From Paenibacillus lignilyticus (GTDB taxonomy: Bacteria > Bacillota > Bacilli > Paenibacillales > Paenibacillaceae), in assembly GCF_017942085.1 (NCBI RefSeq), contig NZ_JAGKSP010000015.1, positions 1 to 64,000 on the forward strand: a DNA stretch of 64,000 bases. Reading direction: 5' to 3'. The translations under genes were made by a program, and so were the position numbers. Positions 49,633 to 58,531 of the stretch are shown piece by piece. The notes under the pieces are model-generated. The model was not told the DNA's origin. It saw nothing but the letters and a program-made list of their open reading frames with translations, and did no database searches. How positions within the stretch are numbered: position 1 is the first letter of the stretch; each line of letters begins with the position of its first letter.

Positions 49633-50122
49633 CACCGGCGAGGATCTGGAAGATCTCATCTCGATCGGCACGATCGGGCTCATTAAAGCCATTGAAAGCT
49701 TCCAGACGGGAAAAGGGACGAAATTGGCGACATTTGCGGCTCGTTGCATTGAAAATGAAATTTTGATGCATTTGCGCTCATTGAAGAAGACGCGCAAGGA
49801 TGTTTCCCTCCATGATCCGATCGGAACGGATAAGGAAGGCAACGAAATCACCTTAATCGATATCCTCGGCACGGAAGCCGATGACGTAGCGGAGAAAGTG
49901 CAGCTCAAAATCGAGAAAAGCAAGATCTATAAAAATTTAGATATATTGGATGACCGAGAGAAGGAAGTCGTCGTCGGCCGATTCGGCCTGATCGCAGGCG
50001 GCGAGGAACGGACGCAGCGGGAAATCGCGAAGGAGCTCGGCATCTCGCGTTCATATGTGTCGCGCATTGAGAAGCGGGCGCTGATGAAGCTGTATCATGA
50101 GTTTTATAAGGCGAAGAAGTGA
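49621..50122 (+). pseudogene. sigK: SigK, C-terminal part (sigK interrupted by element)
   Basis: Codes for KKFDNTGEDLEDLISIGTIGLIKAIESF through region 4 (TQREIAKELGISRSYVSRIEKRALMKLYHEFYKAKK), without its own start. Joined to 16195-16394 it gives a 233-residue pro-SigK of normal length. As it stands it has no ribosome-binding site or start and would be silent until excision. It equals the spoIIIC half of B. subtilis sigK in position and content. Confidence 0.93.
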
Positions 50123-50132
50123 AAGTCCAAGG

Positions 50133-50165
50133 AGCGGATGTCATTTTGACATTACGCTTTTTTTG
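50133..50165 (+). terminator. Terminator after sigK
   Basis: AGCGGATGTCA (50133-50143) pairs with TGACATTACGCT (50147-50158) and a run of seven T's follows. Confidence 0.8.
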
Positions 50166-50289
50166 TTTGAATCTCGTAATACTGTGGCAGGACTCAAGGA
50201 CTAGGCAACATTTGTCGAATGAGCTTCGTTGAATAAATGACAGTTGCGATTGCGGAATCGCTATTACATTGAACTGCGGAGTTGACTCT

Positions 50290-51390
50290 ATGTCTTTAAA
50301 AACCAGAAAATTTGTTCTAACCTATCTGCTGCTAGGGCTTACTGTTCTTTGCTGCATGTTGACCATTCAAACTTATCATAGCCGATTGCCCTTCGTCGCA
50401 CGATTGTTCTACAGTGGCGGGAGCGTGGCCAGCACCGCTGATTTAAGACCAAGTCCTGCCGAACCTCATGGCACGTACTATAAAGATCACGTGATTGTGC
50501 TCATGTATCATGAAGTCATGAAGAAGCCGCACGATGCCGGCGCGTTATCCGTGGTTAAGTTCAAGCGCCAGCTTGAATTAATGAAGGCTAACAATTTTCA
50601 TTGGATCACGATGGATCAGTACCGAGGATTCATTTTGCGGGGAGACCGGGTTCCGGAAAATGCGGTGCTGCTCACGTTCGACGACGGCTATGAATCTTTC
50701 TATCAGGATGTCTATCCGATCCTGCGCAAGTATAAAGCACCCGCAACCAACTTTCTAATCGTCAGCTCGGTGGGTAATCCTAGGCATGCCGGGGTTCCCA
50801 AACTGAATTGGGATCAGGTAAAGGAGATGAGCCGGACCGGCATTTCATTCTACAGCCATTCCTTCGATTCTCATCGCTATGTGCCAAGGGATGCGAAGGG
50901 CAAGCAATTAATTGCTGCGTTGACCGGACCGATTTATTTGAAAGATAAGGGCAGAAGGGAGACGAAGAAGGAATACATGCAGCGGGTAAAAGCTGATTTG
51001 GAGCAAGCGAATCTCGTTTTGGAGGAGAAGCTCGGCAACTCGAACCACGTGCTTGCTTTCCCGTACGGCGCGTTCTCCAAGCCATTGCTGGATATTTGCG
51101 CACAACTGGGCATCGACGTGACGCTGACGGTCAAAGATGGACTCGACAGCCCCCACCAAACCAACGGTTTCCGTCTAAACGCCGGCGGCGCGCAGAATAA
51201 TCCCGACTTGCAGGTGGCGCTTATGAAACAAGCGATGGAGCGGCTTGGACATGCCCACTTCGACCTCGCGCCGGAGCGAAAACGCGAGGCGTTATGGACA
51301 TTGGCCGCGATGGTAATCGTCGCCGCGTTATTGGCGGAATCGACTTTCAAGCAGCAGCAGCAGAAACGGCGCGTGAGCAACGCTGCATAA
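50290..51390 (+). CDS. Polysaccharide deacetylase family protein
   Basis: The 366-residue carbohydrate esterase 4 protein has an N-terminal membrane anchor (FVLTYLLLGLTVLCCMLTI), then VIVLMYHEVM, the catalytic metal motif LTFDDGYESFYQDVYPIL, ISFYSHSFDSHRY and LAFPYGAFSKPLLDICAQLG, as in PgaB-like N-deacetylases. A second membrane segment near the C-terminus (TLAAMVIVAALLAE) is unusual. It acts on extracellular or cell-wall GlcNAc polymers. It marks the return to host DNA after sigK. Confidence 0.88.
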   Translation: MSLKTRKFVLTYLLLGLTVLCCMLTIQTYHSRLPFVARLFYSGGSVASTADLRPSPAEPHGTYYKDHVIVLMYHEVMKKPHDAGALSVVKFKRQLELMKANNFHWITMDQYRGFILRGDRVPENAVLLTFDDGYESFYQDVYPILRKYKAPATNFLIVSSVGNPRHAGVPKLNWDQVKEMSRTGISFYSHSFDSHRYVPRDAKGKQLIAALTGPIYLKDKGRRETKKEYMQRVKADLEQANLVLEEKLGNSNHVLAFPYGAFSKPLLDICAQLGIDVTLTVKDGLDSPHQTNGFRLNAGGAQNNPDLQVALMKQAMERLGHAHFDLAPERKREALWTLAAMVIVAALLAESTFKQQQQKRRVSNAA

Positions 51391-51522
51391 TGAGTGTGAT
51401 ACGGTGGGGCATGCCGCCTCATGTGCAAAGCTGCATAATGAATGTGATACGGTGCAGTATGCCGCAACCGGCATGTCTCGAATGCTAACATGCTCCCGAA
51501 TGCCGCAACCAGCGTGTCTCCA

Positions 51523-51712
51523 ATTCTAACGAATCGTACAGGTCTTATTTCATCGAATTTCGGGGTTTCGAGATTCTAAAGAATCACAGAGGTCTTATAT
51601 TGGGGGAAACGGCCTCAAAATACTCGAAATCCACCAAATAAGGCTTCAACGATTCGTTAGAATTTTTTTGGCGGGGTTTTTGCTCAAATAAGGCTTGTAG
51701 GATTCGTTAGAG
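51523..51712. repeat. Two direct and two inverted copies of a ~28-base repeat
   Basis: TTCTAACGAATC..AGGTCTTATTT-type units lie forward at 51523-51550 and 51573-51600 and inverted (AAATAAGGCTT..GATTCGTTAGA) at 51636-51663 and 51686-51712, so the transcript can fold into a long stem. Such repeats are likely dispersed across this genome; their role is unknown. Confidence 0.7.
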
Positions 51713-51821
51713 CATTCGGCATGCCGAATGCGGAATGCTGGATGCCGCATGCCGGATGCCGCATGCCGGATGCCGCATGCCGTATGCGGAATGCCAAACG
51801 CCGGGATCCCGAATGCCAAGC
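51713..51821. repeat. Degenerate GCATGCCG tandem tract
   Basis: About 100 bases are made of GATGCCGCATGCCG and related words. It is open in several frames but the products are Cys/Pro/His-rich repeats without ribosome-binding sites, so it is regarded as noncoding. Confidence 0.65.
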
Positions 51822-51928
51822 GCGCGCCGCACCCATATCACCGACTCCGCCGCCGGCCGAACCGGCTGCATGCCTCCTCGGCTGACCGAAGTCGAAATGC
51901 AACTGGTCAGCCGAGGAGCGGACTCCAC

Positions 51929-52468
51929 TCAGAACGAAACAAACGCTTGCGTATGGTGAAGCAGATGCGACCGATCCCAGAGGTAGCGTTGCTCCTCAGT
52001 CCGAGCTGCAGCCGGTTCAGCGTTCCCATTGAGCTTCAACAGCGCTGACGCGATGAGCTCGGATCTCGCGGATCCCCATGACTCCAGCTTGCTCTGAACG
52101 TAGCCGAAGCTCTCGAGCAGCGTCTGCCCCTTCATCCGCTGAAGGGGGGAAGCCCACATCACCAAATCGCAATTCAAGTCTTTGCGAGGGATGGCGAACT
52201 CCGCTGCACCAACTGCTCCCGTATTCGTTGTGATCGCAATTAATCCACAGACATATTCGCTCTCGCGGCCCGGTGCCAGCTTATCCGCAAGCTCACTGTC
52301 AAAGCGAAAACATTCAATACGGCTAATCTTACATTGCTGCATAAACTCCAACGAATAGCCGATGACCGAATTTCTCAAATTGAGCAAAGCAATCAGCTGG
52401 GGAAGCGTATCTCGGTGATACTCGGCAGACTCATCTATCGCCGCATGGTCAGGAATCGTGTTCAGCAT
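51929..52468 (-). CDS. Hypothetical protein
   Basis: The 179-residue soluble protein is not recognised. It opens MLNTIPDHAAIDESAEYHRDTLPQLIALLNLRNSVIGYSLE and has a long C-terminal helical part with several Arg/Glu pairs. No signal peptide, membrane segment or metal motif is seen. GGAGG lies five bases before ATG 52468. It stands alone between repeat-rich DNA and an AraC gene. Confidence 0.55.
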   Translation of the reverse strand: MLNTIPDHAAIDESAEYHRDTLPQLIALLNLRNSVIGYSLEFMQQCKISRIECFRFDSELADKLAPGRESEYVCGLIAITTNTGAVGAAEFAIPRKDLNCDLVMWASPLQRMKGQTLLESFGYVQSKLESWGSARSELIASALLKLNGNAEPAAARTEEQRYLWDRSHLLHHTQAFVSF

Positions 52469-52514
52469 CATGATCCTCCAGTACACAAGTGTAGTTGTTG
52501 TATAGAAAACAAAA

Positions 52515-52544
52515 ATGACCTTCTCCGGAATCAGAGAAGGTCAT
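52515..52544 (-). terminator. Minus-strand terminator
   Basis: ATGACCTTCTC (52515-52525) pairs with GAGAAGGTCAT (52534-52544), with a T-run on the minus strand. It may end the AraC transcript at 52793-53599 or attenuate the gene at 51929. The rest of 52545-52792 holds nothing recognised. Confidence 0.75.
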
Positions 52545-52792
52545 AGGAATGTAATGTCATTGATCCTCGCTCTTATCTCCCAGATTCGCCTAATAAAGCG
52601 TTCCGCAAGAATTAGCACCGTGCACTCCTTTAATAAAAAAAGGGTTGTCGGTTGCCGGGTATCATCGGGCTTGTCCCTCCACCTACTCTTGATAAGAAAA
52701 ATACGTATTAAATTTTTTCCATTATGCTATATAGTCAACCAGATTGTCAAGAGGGCGATGCCTGATTCCATCCCAAACGAACGCGAATAAAA

Positions 52793-53599
52793 CTAGGTGT
52801 TCGTTTTTCGGTAGGTACGGGGAGAGACGCCGTAACGCTTCTTAAACGATTTCGATAAGTGGAATTCATCGTAAAAGTGGAGTGCGGCAGCAATGTCCTT
52901 GACGGAAGTGTTTGTTGCTTCCAGAGAGGCTTTGGCGGATGCAAGCTTGAGCTCCAGCATGTACTGGTTTGGGGATTTCCCGGTCATCTGACGAAATTGG
53001 GAAAAGAATGCGGTCCGAGACAAACCGCTGTGACGAATGTAGTCTTCGCTTCGGAACGGCTGAGCGATGCTTCGATGCATGTGAAGCAGGATGTCCTCCA
53101 AATCGAGATTGCTATGGAGGTTAATTATTCGGTCCCCGGCAAATAAGAGCAGCAGCTCTTGGAGAATGATATTCGCCGCGTAATCGTAGCCGGTCGATTT
53201 GATGATGAGAATCTCAATGAGGCGTTCACATAACCGAATGGCCTCATTTATTTTGGCGGACGTGATCCGTTCTCCGATTGGGAGACCTAAATGATGGATC
53301 ATGGCAAGCTGATCAACATGAATAAAGTAAAATTTCCAATTGTCATCAGCGCAATCATAAGAGCAGGGAAGCAGCTCTTGCACGAAGAGCAAGGTTCCCG
53401 CGGTAAGCATCGTTTCCTCATTCTCTTGAACGAATTTACCTTTTCCCTCTAAAGTAACGAATAGACCGGGTAACGTTAGGCCTTGAGGATGAACGACCTG
53501 ATAGCTGTTATTGGCTTCAACCTTCCAAATTGATTTAAATTGACATGGCGGCGGAGACTGCGTTTCCGTAAGTTGATAGGGAATGTTGATATAAGCCAT
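52793..53599 (-). CDS. AraC-family transcriptional regulator
   Basis: The 268-residue protein has an N-terminal cupin domain (GLFVTLEGKGKFVQENEETMLTAGTLLFVQE) and a C-terminal AraC domain (SGLSRTAFFSQFRQMTGKSPNQYMLELKLASAKASLEATNTSVKDIAAALHFYDEFHLSKSFKKRYG). It is divergent from a dioxygenase gene, which it likely regulates. Confidence 0.9.
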   Translation of the reverse strand: MAYINIPYQLTETQSPPPCQFKSIWKVEANNSYQVVHPQGLTLPGLFVTLEGKGKFVQENEETMLTAGTLLFVQELLPCSYDCADDNWKFYFIHVDQLAMIHHLGLPIGERITSAKINEAIRLCERLIEILIIKSTGYDYAANIILQELLLLFAGDRIINLHSNLDLEDILLHMHRSIAQPFRSEDYIRHSGLSRTAFFSQFRQMTGKSPNQYMLELKLASAKASLEATNTSVKDIAAALHFYDEFHLSKSFKKRYGVSPRTYRKTNT

Positions 53600-53741
53600 C
53601 TAAAAGTATAACCCCCACTGTCGCAATATGGATTCCTAGTATTTTTTGTACGATTATACATGTTTGAATGATTTTTTTCCATGGTGTGGCACGTCGTTCC
53701 CCCTTAAACTTACGTTATACAAATCGAAAGGGGCAAGCGAC

Positions 53742-54566
53742 ATGTTGGTTAAAGTAGGTTCGAGGGAATTGGAGCTTGGAGGGCCGCATTTGACGGAATT
53801 GAGAAGCTCTAACGATATTCTGCATGACGTAGATGCGATTCGTAACCGTTTGCAGGAAGACGGCTATTTGCTGCTGCGTGATTTTCATAAACGCGAAGAA
53901 GTACTGAGCGCGCGCAGACGCATTTTAGAGAAGATAGATCGCATGGGGAAGTTGAATCGCGACACACTTCTGGAAGAAGGCATCATGGCCGATGGAAGCA
54001 AGTCGATCTTCATGGGCGGCACGAACGAGGATCTGCCGGAGCTGCTGAACGTTTTAAACGGAGAGCATGTCATGCGCTTCTTTGACGGACTGATGGGAGA
54101 AAAAACGATGACCTATCACTATAAGTGGCTCCGGGCGGTAGGGAAAGGCGATTTCACCGGCGCGCACTACGATATCATCTACATGGGCAGAGGAACTCAT
54201 AACCTCTATACCGTTTGGTCTCCAATCGGGGACGTGAATTATGCGATGGGAGGCCTTGCATTATGTTTGAACTCGCATAACTTTGAAGAATTAAAAGCCA
54301 CCTACGGGAAAAAGGACTCGGATCGCGACGGGGTTGGCCATTATACGGATGATCCGCTCGTGATTACGGAGAAGTTCGGAGGCAAATGGGCAACGACCGA
54401 GTTCCGGGCCGGGGATGTTCTTATATTCGGAATGTTCCTCATGCATTGTTCCCTGGAGAATACGACCAATCATTATCGGCTTAGTGTGGACACCAGATAT
54501 CAGTCTGCCAGCGATAAAATAGACGAGAGATGGATCGGCAAGAAGCCTAAGGGGCATTTTGCATAA
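53742..54566 (+). CDS. Phytanoyl-CoA dioxygenase family protein
   Basis: The 274-residue Fe(II)/2-oxoglutarate dioxygenase shows the metal triad as H-x-D in GAHYDIIYMGR (near residues 148-158) and a distal His in HCSLENTTNHYRLSVDTRY, where Arg binds oxoglutarate. Its substrate is unknown; such enzymes in Paenibacillus often lie in sugar- or lipid-modification regions. GAAAGGGG eight bases before ATG 53742 sets the start. A bidirectional terminator follows. Confidence 0.86.
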   Translation: MLVKVGSRELELGGPHLTELRSSNDILHDVDAIRNRLQEDGYLLLRDFHKREEVLSARRRILEKIDRMGKLNRDTLLEEGIMADGSKSIFMGGTNEDLPELLNVLNGEHVMRFFDGLMGEKTMTYHYKWLRAVGKGDFTGAHYDIIYMGRGTHNLYTVWSPIGDVNYAMGGLALCLNSHNFEELKATYGKKDSDRDGVGHYTDDPLVITEKFGGKWATTEFRAGDVLIFGMFLMHCSLENTTNHYRLSVDTRYQSASDKIDERWIGKKPKGHFA

Positions 54567-54618
54567 GGAGTCAAATCCGGCGTTTAAGAGAGCAATTTGA
54601 CGTTATCCAAATGAAAAG

Positions 54619-54660
54619 GACAGTCTCGATCATCCCACGGATGACGCAGAGGCTGTCCTA
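54619..54660. terminator. Bidirectional terminator
   Basis: GGACAGTCTC (about 54619-54628) pairs with GAGGCTGTCC (about 54650-54659) between convergent genes. Confidence 0.8.
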
Positions 54661-54663
54661 CTT

Positions 54664-55560
54664 CTATATGGTCCGCGAAAGCTTCCTGAACTGCATGGCA
54701 GACATGCCTTCCCAGCGTCTGAAAATGCGGCTGAAATAGTGGAAATCCTCATAGCCGACCGCCCCCGATATCCATTCGATCGTCTGATCCGTTTCCCGCA
54801 GCAATCGTTTGGCTTCCTGATGGCGCACGGTCTGCACGAATTTATTGGGACCTACACCCATCATCGCTTTGAACTGCCGGCTCATATAATCTTCATGTAC
54901 GAGCAGAAACTTCGCCATATCCGCGCTCGACCAGCGGCGGCTGCAATCGGTTCGAATCTCATGGACCAGTTCAAGCAGACGCTTCTCATATTTCGGATGC
55001 GGCGTTCCCCGCCCTTCGTTCTGCTGCCGGAGGAGCAATCCGAACAGCTGAATCATCAGCCCTTTGCACACGCTGTCGTAATCCTGCTGCCGATCATTCC
55101 ATTCCAGAATGACATTTTCAACAAGGGAGATGATTCTCGGTGACACATTCGTAAGCAGCGGTTCCGTGAAAATCGGCCGATCCGCCCCCAAATAGGGCAT
55201 ATCGCTGAACGCACCGGGGTCCGCGTTGTACTCGTCCGCGATGATGGTATGACTGTTAGCCGCGCCATCGAAAAAGTCAAAATGGATGCCGAGCAGCTCT
55301 GCGTGCGGCTCTGTCAGCACTTCAATCCGATGATGTCGCCAAGGGGATAAGATGAGCAGACTGCCTGCCCGAACTTCAATGGTTTCGCCCTCGATCGTAG
55401 CCCTGATCTCGCCATGTTTCACATAGAGGAGCTGAAAATCATAGATGCGACGGCTCCACTTGAACGCCGGGGCTCGGTAGTGCTGCCGCGCCCAATGAAT
55501 AACGGGAGAGATATCCCGTAAAGTGGTTTGCCTAATCCGAGGAAAAAGAGCGTTGTCCAA
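54664..55560 (-). CDS. AraC-family transcriptional regulator
   Basis: The 298-residue regulator has an N-terminal cupin-like region (HGEIRATIEGETIEVRAGSLLILSPWRHHRIE) and a C-terminal AraC domain (MAKFLLVHEDYMSRQFKAMMGVGPNKFVQ and ISGAVGYEDFHYFSRIFRRWEGMSAMQFR). It is divergent from the SDR-containing operon that starts at 55697 and likely its regulator. Confidence 0.9.
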   Translation of the reverse strand: MDNALFPRIRQTTLRDISPVIHWARQHYRAPAFKWSRRIYDFQLLYVKHGEIRATIEGETIEVRAGSLLILSPWRHHRIEVLTEPHAELLGIHFDFFDGAANSHTIIADEYNADPGAFSDMPYLGADRPIFTEPLLTNVSPRIISLVENVILEWNDRQQDYDSVCKGLMIQLFGLLLRQQNEGRGTPHPKYEKRLLELVHEIRTDCSRRWSSADMAKFLLVHEDYMSRQFKAMMGVGPNKFVQTVRHQEAKRLLRETDQTIEWISGAVGYEDFHYFSRIFRRWEGMSAMQFRKLSRTI

Positions 55561-55696
55561 TTAATCAGCACCGCCTTATACGCGAGTTCGGAAAAGTCCA
55601 AAAAACGATCTCCTTTATGTAAAGCCTTCCGGATACTGAAATGGTAACATGTAAGCGCATTCCTTAACAAGGATGAAAGGAACAGGTGATTTTGAT

Positions 55697-56467
55697 ATGA
55701 ACAGCAGCCACTTATTTCAATTAACCGGAAAAGTTGCATTAATTACGGGCGGAACAGGCGGACTTGGTGTTGTGATGGCACAAACGTTGGCGGAAGCAGG
55801 AGCAGCAGTCGTCATTACGAGTCGTTCCGAGGAGAAAGCAGCAGCGATTGCCAAACAGCTATCTATCGATACAGGGACTGAAGTTATCGGCATGGCAGCG
55901 GAACTGACGGAAGCCGGCCAAGTGGAACGGCTGGTGCAAGCGGTCAAGGAGCGTTTCGGACGCATCGATATTCTCATCAACAATGCGGGAGTCAACATCC
56001 GCAAGCCTATCGACAGCTACGATGAAGCAAGCTGGGACCTGGTGATGGGCACGAATTTGAAAGCCCCATACTTGTGCATACGCGCCGTTACGCCGATCAT
56101 GAAAGAGCAGCAATCCGGTCGTATTATTAACGTTGCTTCGATGCTGGGCATGGTGGGTCTGCCGGAGAGAAGTGCTTACTGCGCCAGCAAAGGCGGCGTC
56201 ATTCAGTTAACCAAAGTGCTGGCGTTGGAGCTTGCGCCATTTAACATTACCGTAAACGCGCTATGCCCCGGTCCGATCGCGACCGAGCTCAACACCGTTG
56301 TGATAAACAATCCGGAAGCGAATCGCTTCTTTATCGATCAAATCGCGCTGGGGCGTTGGGGAAGGCCGGACGAAATTGCAGGACCGACATTATTTCTCGC
56401 ATCCGACGCATCCAGCTTCATGACAGGCGCTTCGTTAACGGTCGATGGCGGATGGACGGCAAAATAA
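55697..56467 (+). CDS. SDR family oxidoreductase
   Basis: The 256-residue classical short-chain dehydrogenase carries NAD(P) motif TGGTGGLG, NNAG near residue 95, catalytic Ser and Tyr-x-x-x-Lys in YCASKG, and the C-terminal LTVDGGWTAK tail. It probably oxidises a sugar acid or alcohol (gluconate 5-dehydrogenase-like). It heads an operon of sugar-metabolism genes. Confidence 0.9.
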   Translation: MNSSHLFQLTGKVALITGGTGGLGVVMAQTLAEAGAAVVITSRSEEKAAAIAKQLSIDTGTEVIGMAAELTEAGQVERLVQAVKERFGRIDILINNAGVNIRKPIDSYDEASWDLVMGTNLKAPYLCIRAVTPIMKEQQSGRIINVASMLGMVGLPERSAYCASKGGVIQLTKVLALELAPFNITVNALCPGPIATELNTVVINNPEANRFFIDQIALGRWGRPDEIAGPTLFLASDASSFMTGASLTVDGGWTAK

Positions 56468-56493
56468 ACCGGGTTCATCTCCCGGCCGAATAG

Positions 56494-56919
56494 CCGGAAA
56501 GCGGGATACGAAAGGGTGATCGGGATGCGGAAGGGTACATGCTCGTCCGCTGTCCGATCGGACAAGGAGCGGAAGGCTTTCCGGCGCTGATGGACGTATT
56601 TCGCGCCAGCCAAGCAGTTCAGACACTGTGCATGTCCATTGAAATTGGAGCATTGGAAGCAAGGCATGCAAGGGTCCTTGCCGACGATTATTGGCCGGAA
56701 TACCTGGCCCGATCCGCCAGAGAGCTTGCGGAGCTGCTCCGTTTCGTTCAGCGCCATGCGAAGCCGGCCGCCGATTGGCGCACGCCGCATGAACGTGGAG
56801 AAGCGGTGGAGAACGTTGCAGCCTACGAACAGTCGCAGCTTATGTCCAGCATCGCTTATGTGAAGCAGCTGATGCACAGCCTTAACGCACTGAAACCTGA
56901 GGAGGAGGCAATGTCATGA
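56494..56919 (+). pseudogene. Sugar phosphate isomerase/epimerase remnant (C-terminal part)
   Basis: The open frame ends a TIM-barrel sugar isomerase/epimerase: GYMLVRCPIGQGAEGFPALMDVF, LCMSIEIGALEARHARVLADDYWPEY and RSARELAELLRFV are the usual last third of the AP-endonuclease-2 family. The N-terminal ~200 residues are missing: the frame opens after a TAG at 56491, 24 bases after the SDR stop. The first ATG, 56539, yields 126 residues without the active-site half, so it is a 5'-deleted remnant. It overlaps the next start by four bases. Confidence 0.65.
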
Positions 56920-57722
56920 TCATCGATCTACAAGGAAAAGTAGCCATCGTTACCGGCGCCGGCAGAGGGATTGGACGCCATATTGCACTCACGCTTGCGA
57001 AGGAAGGCGTCATTACCATTGCTACGGATATTAAGCAAGAGCAGCTTGATGAGCTGGCGCTGCAATTTGCCGAGGAACAGCTTACCGGTGCGCAATTCAT
57101 CTGTGATGTGAGGGATTCGGCCCGAATCGCGGAGGTAGTAGAGGAGGTACGGAACCGTTTTGGGCGAATAGATATCTTAATCAACAATGCCGGAGTGGCC
57201 AGCGGCGGCACGGTTGAGCTGCTCAAGGAAGATGTCTGGGACGCCAACATGGACATTAACATGAAAGGCACCTTTCTGATGTGCCAAGCCGTTGTCCCGA
57301 TTATGAAAGCCCAAGGGGCAGGGCGCATTCTAAACGCAGCCTCCTTTGCGGCGATCGTGCCTGCCTACGGAAGCGCAGCGTATGCGTCGTCCAAAGCGGC
57401 CGTTAAACAGTTCACGCGAGTACTTGCGGGCGAGCTGGGACCTTATGATATTACCGTGAATTGTTATTCCCCGGGGATGATTCCGACGGAGATGAATCAT
57501 TTTGCAGAACAACCGGAGGAGCGGCAGCAAAAGCTGCTGGACACGCTTACGCTTCGTCGCTGGGGCAGCAAGGACGATGTTGCGAACCTGATCTGTTTCC
57601 TCGCTTCCGACCTTGCCGGTTACATTACCGGTACGATGATCGACGTAAGCGGCGGCAAATTCGCGACGCAGATTCCGAGTATCGCCTATGAGGCGGCGCG
57701 GAAGGATGCACTGCGGACATGA
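56916..57722 (+). CDS. SDR family oxidoreductase
   Basis: The 268-residue short-chain dehydrogenase shows TGAGRGIGRHIALTL, NNAGVASGGTVELL, catalytic YASSKAAVKQF (Tyr-x-x-x-Lys) and the end IDVSGGKF. The start overlaps the preceding frame (ATGA), and the stop overlaps the next SDR gene by four bases, so the three genes are tightly cotranslated. Substrate unknown. Confidence 0.9.
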   Translation: MIIDLQGKVAIVTGAGRGIGRHIALTLAKEGVITIATDIKQEQLDELALQFAEEQLTGAQFICDVRDSARIAEVVEEVRNRFGRIDILINNAGVASGGTVELLKEDVWDANMDINMKGTFLMCQAVVPIMKAQGAGRILNAASFAAIVPAYGSAAYASSKAAVKQFTRVLAGELGPYDITVNCYSPGMIPTEMNHFAEQPEERQQKLLDTLTLRRWGSKDDVANLICFLASDLAGYITGTMIDVSGGKFATQIPSIAYEAARKDALRT

Positions 57723-58480
57723 CGGCGCCACTCATTACGTTTGAAGGGAAGTCGGTCGTAGTTACGGGCGGAGCCAGAGGGATTGGCCGTGCAATTGCCA
57801 AGCGATTCCTGGCGTGCGGGGCACGGGTCATCATTGCCGATCACGACGAGAGCGGTGCGGAGACGGCGATACAGCTTGCGGATATGGGGAATGAGGTTCA
57901 TTTTATCCGCTGCGATGTTTCCAAGCTGAGTGAAGTACAGTCGCTCGTAGCCGAGTCGATCCACCGATTCGGCGGTTCAATCGATGTGCTCGTCAACAAT
58001 GCGGGCATCTTCCCGAGAGCAGATTTGCTGAATACCGATGAGGCGTTCTGGGATAACGTGCTCGGCATTAACCTCAAAGGCGCCTATATGCTGTGCCAAG
58101 CCGTCGTGCCGGGCATGATCGAGCGAAACAGCGGCGTCATCATCAATATTGGCTCTAACCACGCAACAGCCGGCGAGCCCGCGACGATGGCTTATGCCGT
58201 TTCCAAGGGCGGCATCGTCACGCTGACGCGAAATCTCGCAAAAGCGTTTGTGAAGCACGGCATTCGAGTGAATTGCGTGCAGCCGGGCTGGGTGGCATCG
58301 GAAGGCGAGGTCGCCAGGTGGAAAGCGAACGGCATGGATGAGGAACAGATGACGGCATTAGCCGCGCGACTGCAAACCGGCGAGGATATCGCGGATGCCG
58401 TCTTATTCATGGCCTCCGGCATGAGTAAGCAGATAAACGGCCAAGTGCTGATCGTGGACGGCGGCATTACGTTAAAGTAA
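57719..58480 (+). CDS. SDR family oxidoreductase
   Basis: The 253-residue short-chain dehydrogenase carries TGGARGIGRAIAKRF, NNAGIFPRADLLNT, YAVSKGG with the catalytic Tyr/Lys, and the terminal LIVDGGITLK. It likely acts on the same sugar-derived compound as the other two SDRs; all three are diverged, not recent duplicates. Confidence 0.9.
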   Translation: MTAPLITFEGKSVVVTGGARGIGRAIAKRFLACGARVIIADHDESGAETAIQLADMGNEVHFIRCDVSKLSEVQSLVAESIHRFGGSIDVLVNNAGIFPRADLLNTDEAFWDNVLGINLKGAYMLCQAVVPGMIERNSGVIINIGSNHATAGEPATMAYAVSKGGIVTLTRNLAKAFVKHGIRVNCVQPGWVASEGEVARWKANGMDEEQMTALAARLQTGEDIADAVLFMASGMSKQINGQVLIVDGGITLK

Positions 58481-58531
58481 CTTGTAAAGCATGCAGCTGT
58501 CCGAAAATGGGATCGGGGAGGAAACGAATTT

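Larger units (their letters stand above)
51391..51928. other. 538-base intergenic region rich in repeats
   Basis: No gene seen. It contains two related palindrome-type repeat pairs (51523-51712) and a GCATGCCG-type low-complexity tract (51713-51821). The remainder has no recognisable feature. Confidence 0.7.
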
